From NCBI GenBank assembly GCA_002454165.1, contig DKIG01000020.1, forward strand, positions 38,216 through 78,028: a stretch of 39,813 nt of DNA, written 5' to 3'. Position 1 is the stretch's first letter. The number at the start of each line of letters is the position of its first letter. The DNA is from Gammaproteobacteria bacterium UBA6724 (GTDB lineage: Bacteria > Pseudomonadota > Gammaproteobacteria > Pseudomonadales > Azotimanducaceae). Made by a program: the position numbers and the translations under genes. The notes beneath the pieces were generated by a model that saw only the letters and a program-made list of their open reading frames with translations, did not search any database and had not been told where the DNA came from. Shown piece by piece: positions 39,653-39,813 of this stretch.

Positions 39653-39813
39653 GCAACGGAAAGATGCCTTCGTTGCCGAACCGGAATGATTCGAAATCAT
39701 TTGACGGGGCAATCGCGGTCGCAGGATGCACAGGAGCGACCGCCGCCGCCCCAGGCCCGTCATTCCGTGCTTGACACGGAATCCAGTCAATCATCCGTCC
39801 CGCGCAGCGGGAC
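39653..39813. repeat. Run of five stem-loops, likely dispersed intergenic repeat, at the right edge
   Basis: Inverted repeats in order: GCAACG/CGTTGC at 39653-39676; AATGATT with AATCATT at 39685-39701; GCGGTCGC/GCGACCGC at 39715-39743; ATTCCGTG/CACGGAAT at 39762-39782, inside the motif GTCATTCC...GGAATCCAG; GTCCCGC/GCGGGAC at 39797-39813. The GTCATTCC/GGAATCCAG frame is a common dispersed repeat in proteobacterial genomes. The element may continue beyond the window. No gene is seen from 39601 on. Confidence 0.6.

Overview
The window is a chromosomal segment of a gammaproteobacterium. Evidence is the conserved order rpsB-tsf-pyrH-frr-cdsA-rseP-bamA-skp-lpxD-fabZ-lpxB-rnhB, the divergent map-glnD and dapD-dapE-plsB genes beside it, and an outer-membrane/lipid A gene set. 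The genus cannot be read from the sequence. Base composition looks moderate, and the accessory genes (a sulfatase, two unusual MFS carriers, a dye-linked-type dehydrogenase with a cytochrome domain) would suit a heterotrophic, possibly marine, aerobe; that is inference.

Layout. 1-8098 (minus strand): map and glnD, then dapD, dapE and plsB, the last running off the left edge. A 309-base divergent region (8099-8407) carries promoter-like sites for map and rpsB and the probable rpsB leader. 8408-20539 (plus strand): the translation/envelope supercluster, tightly packed, with 1- to 4-base overlaps at several junctions. It lacks uppS, dxr and lpxA, which are normally inside this cluster. 20818-26215 (plus): a compact cassette of a membrane-anchored FMN/Fe-S glutamate-synthase-like oxidoreductase, an AlsS-like ThDP enzyme, a metallo-beta-lactamase-fold hydrolase and a GPH-type carrier. 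26248-30507 (minus): an aminopeptidase P, a TPR protein, a metallophosphatase and two small membrane proteins, one resembling the styrene oxide isomerase superfamily. 30654-35521 (plus): fumC, a membrane-anchored sulfatase, an alpha/beta hydrolase that has lost its nucleophile segment, and gpsA; the last three overlap by 4 bases each. 35523-37004 (minus): a beta-propeller dehydrogenase fused to cytochrome c. 37192-39600 (plus): a Spinster-like MFS carrier and a conserved small membrane protein. The right edge holds a run of stem-loops that looks like a dispersed intergenic repeat.

Themes. (1) Short tandem duplications with periods of 9, 12, 15 and 24 bases occur at many places, both inside genes (plsB, glnD, rpsB, bamA, sulfatase) and between genes; the most extreme gives ribosomal protein S2 a C-terminal tail of 21 Ala-Glu-Thr-type triplets. 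(2) Non-ATG starts are common (pyrH, skp, lpxD, MBL hydrolase, metallophosphatase), and one carrier seems to start at ATT. (3) No CRISPR array, transposase, tRNA or rRNA was found. The strongest candidates for something undescribed are the four-gene 20.8-26.2 kb cassette, the S2 repeat tail, and the nucleophile-less hydrolase kept in a coupled operon.
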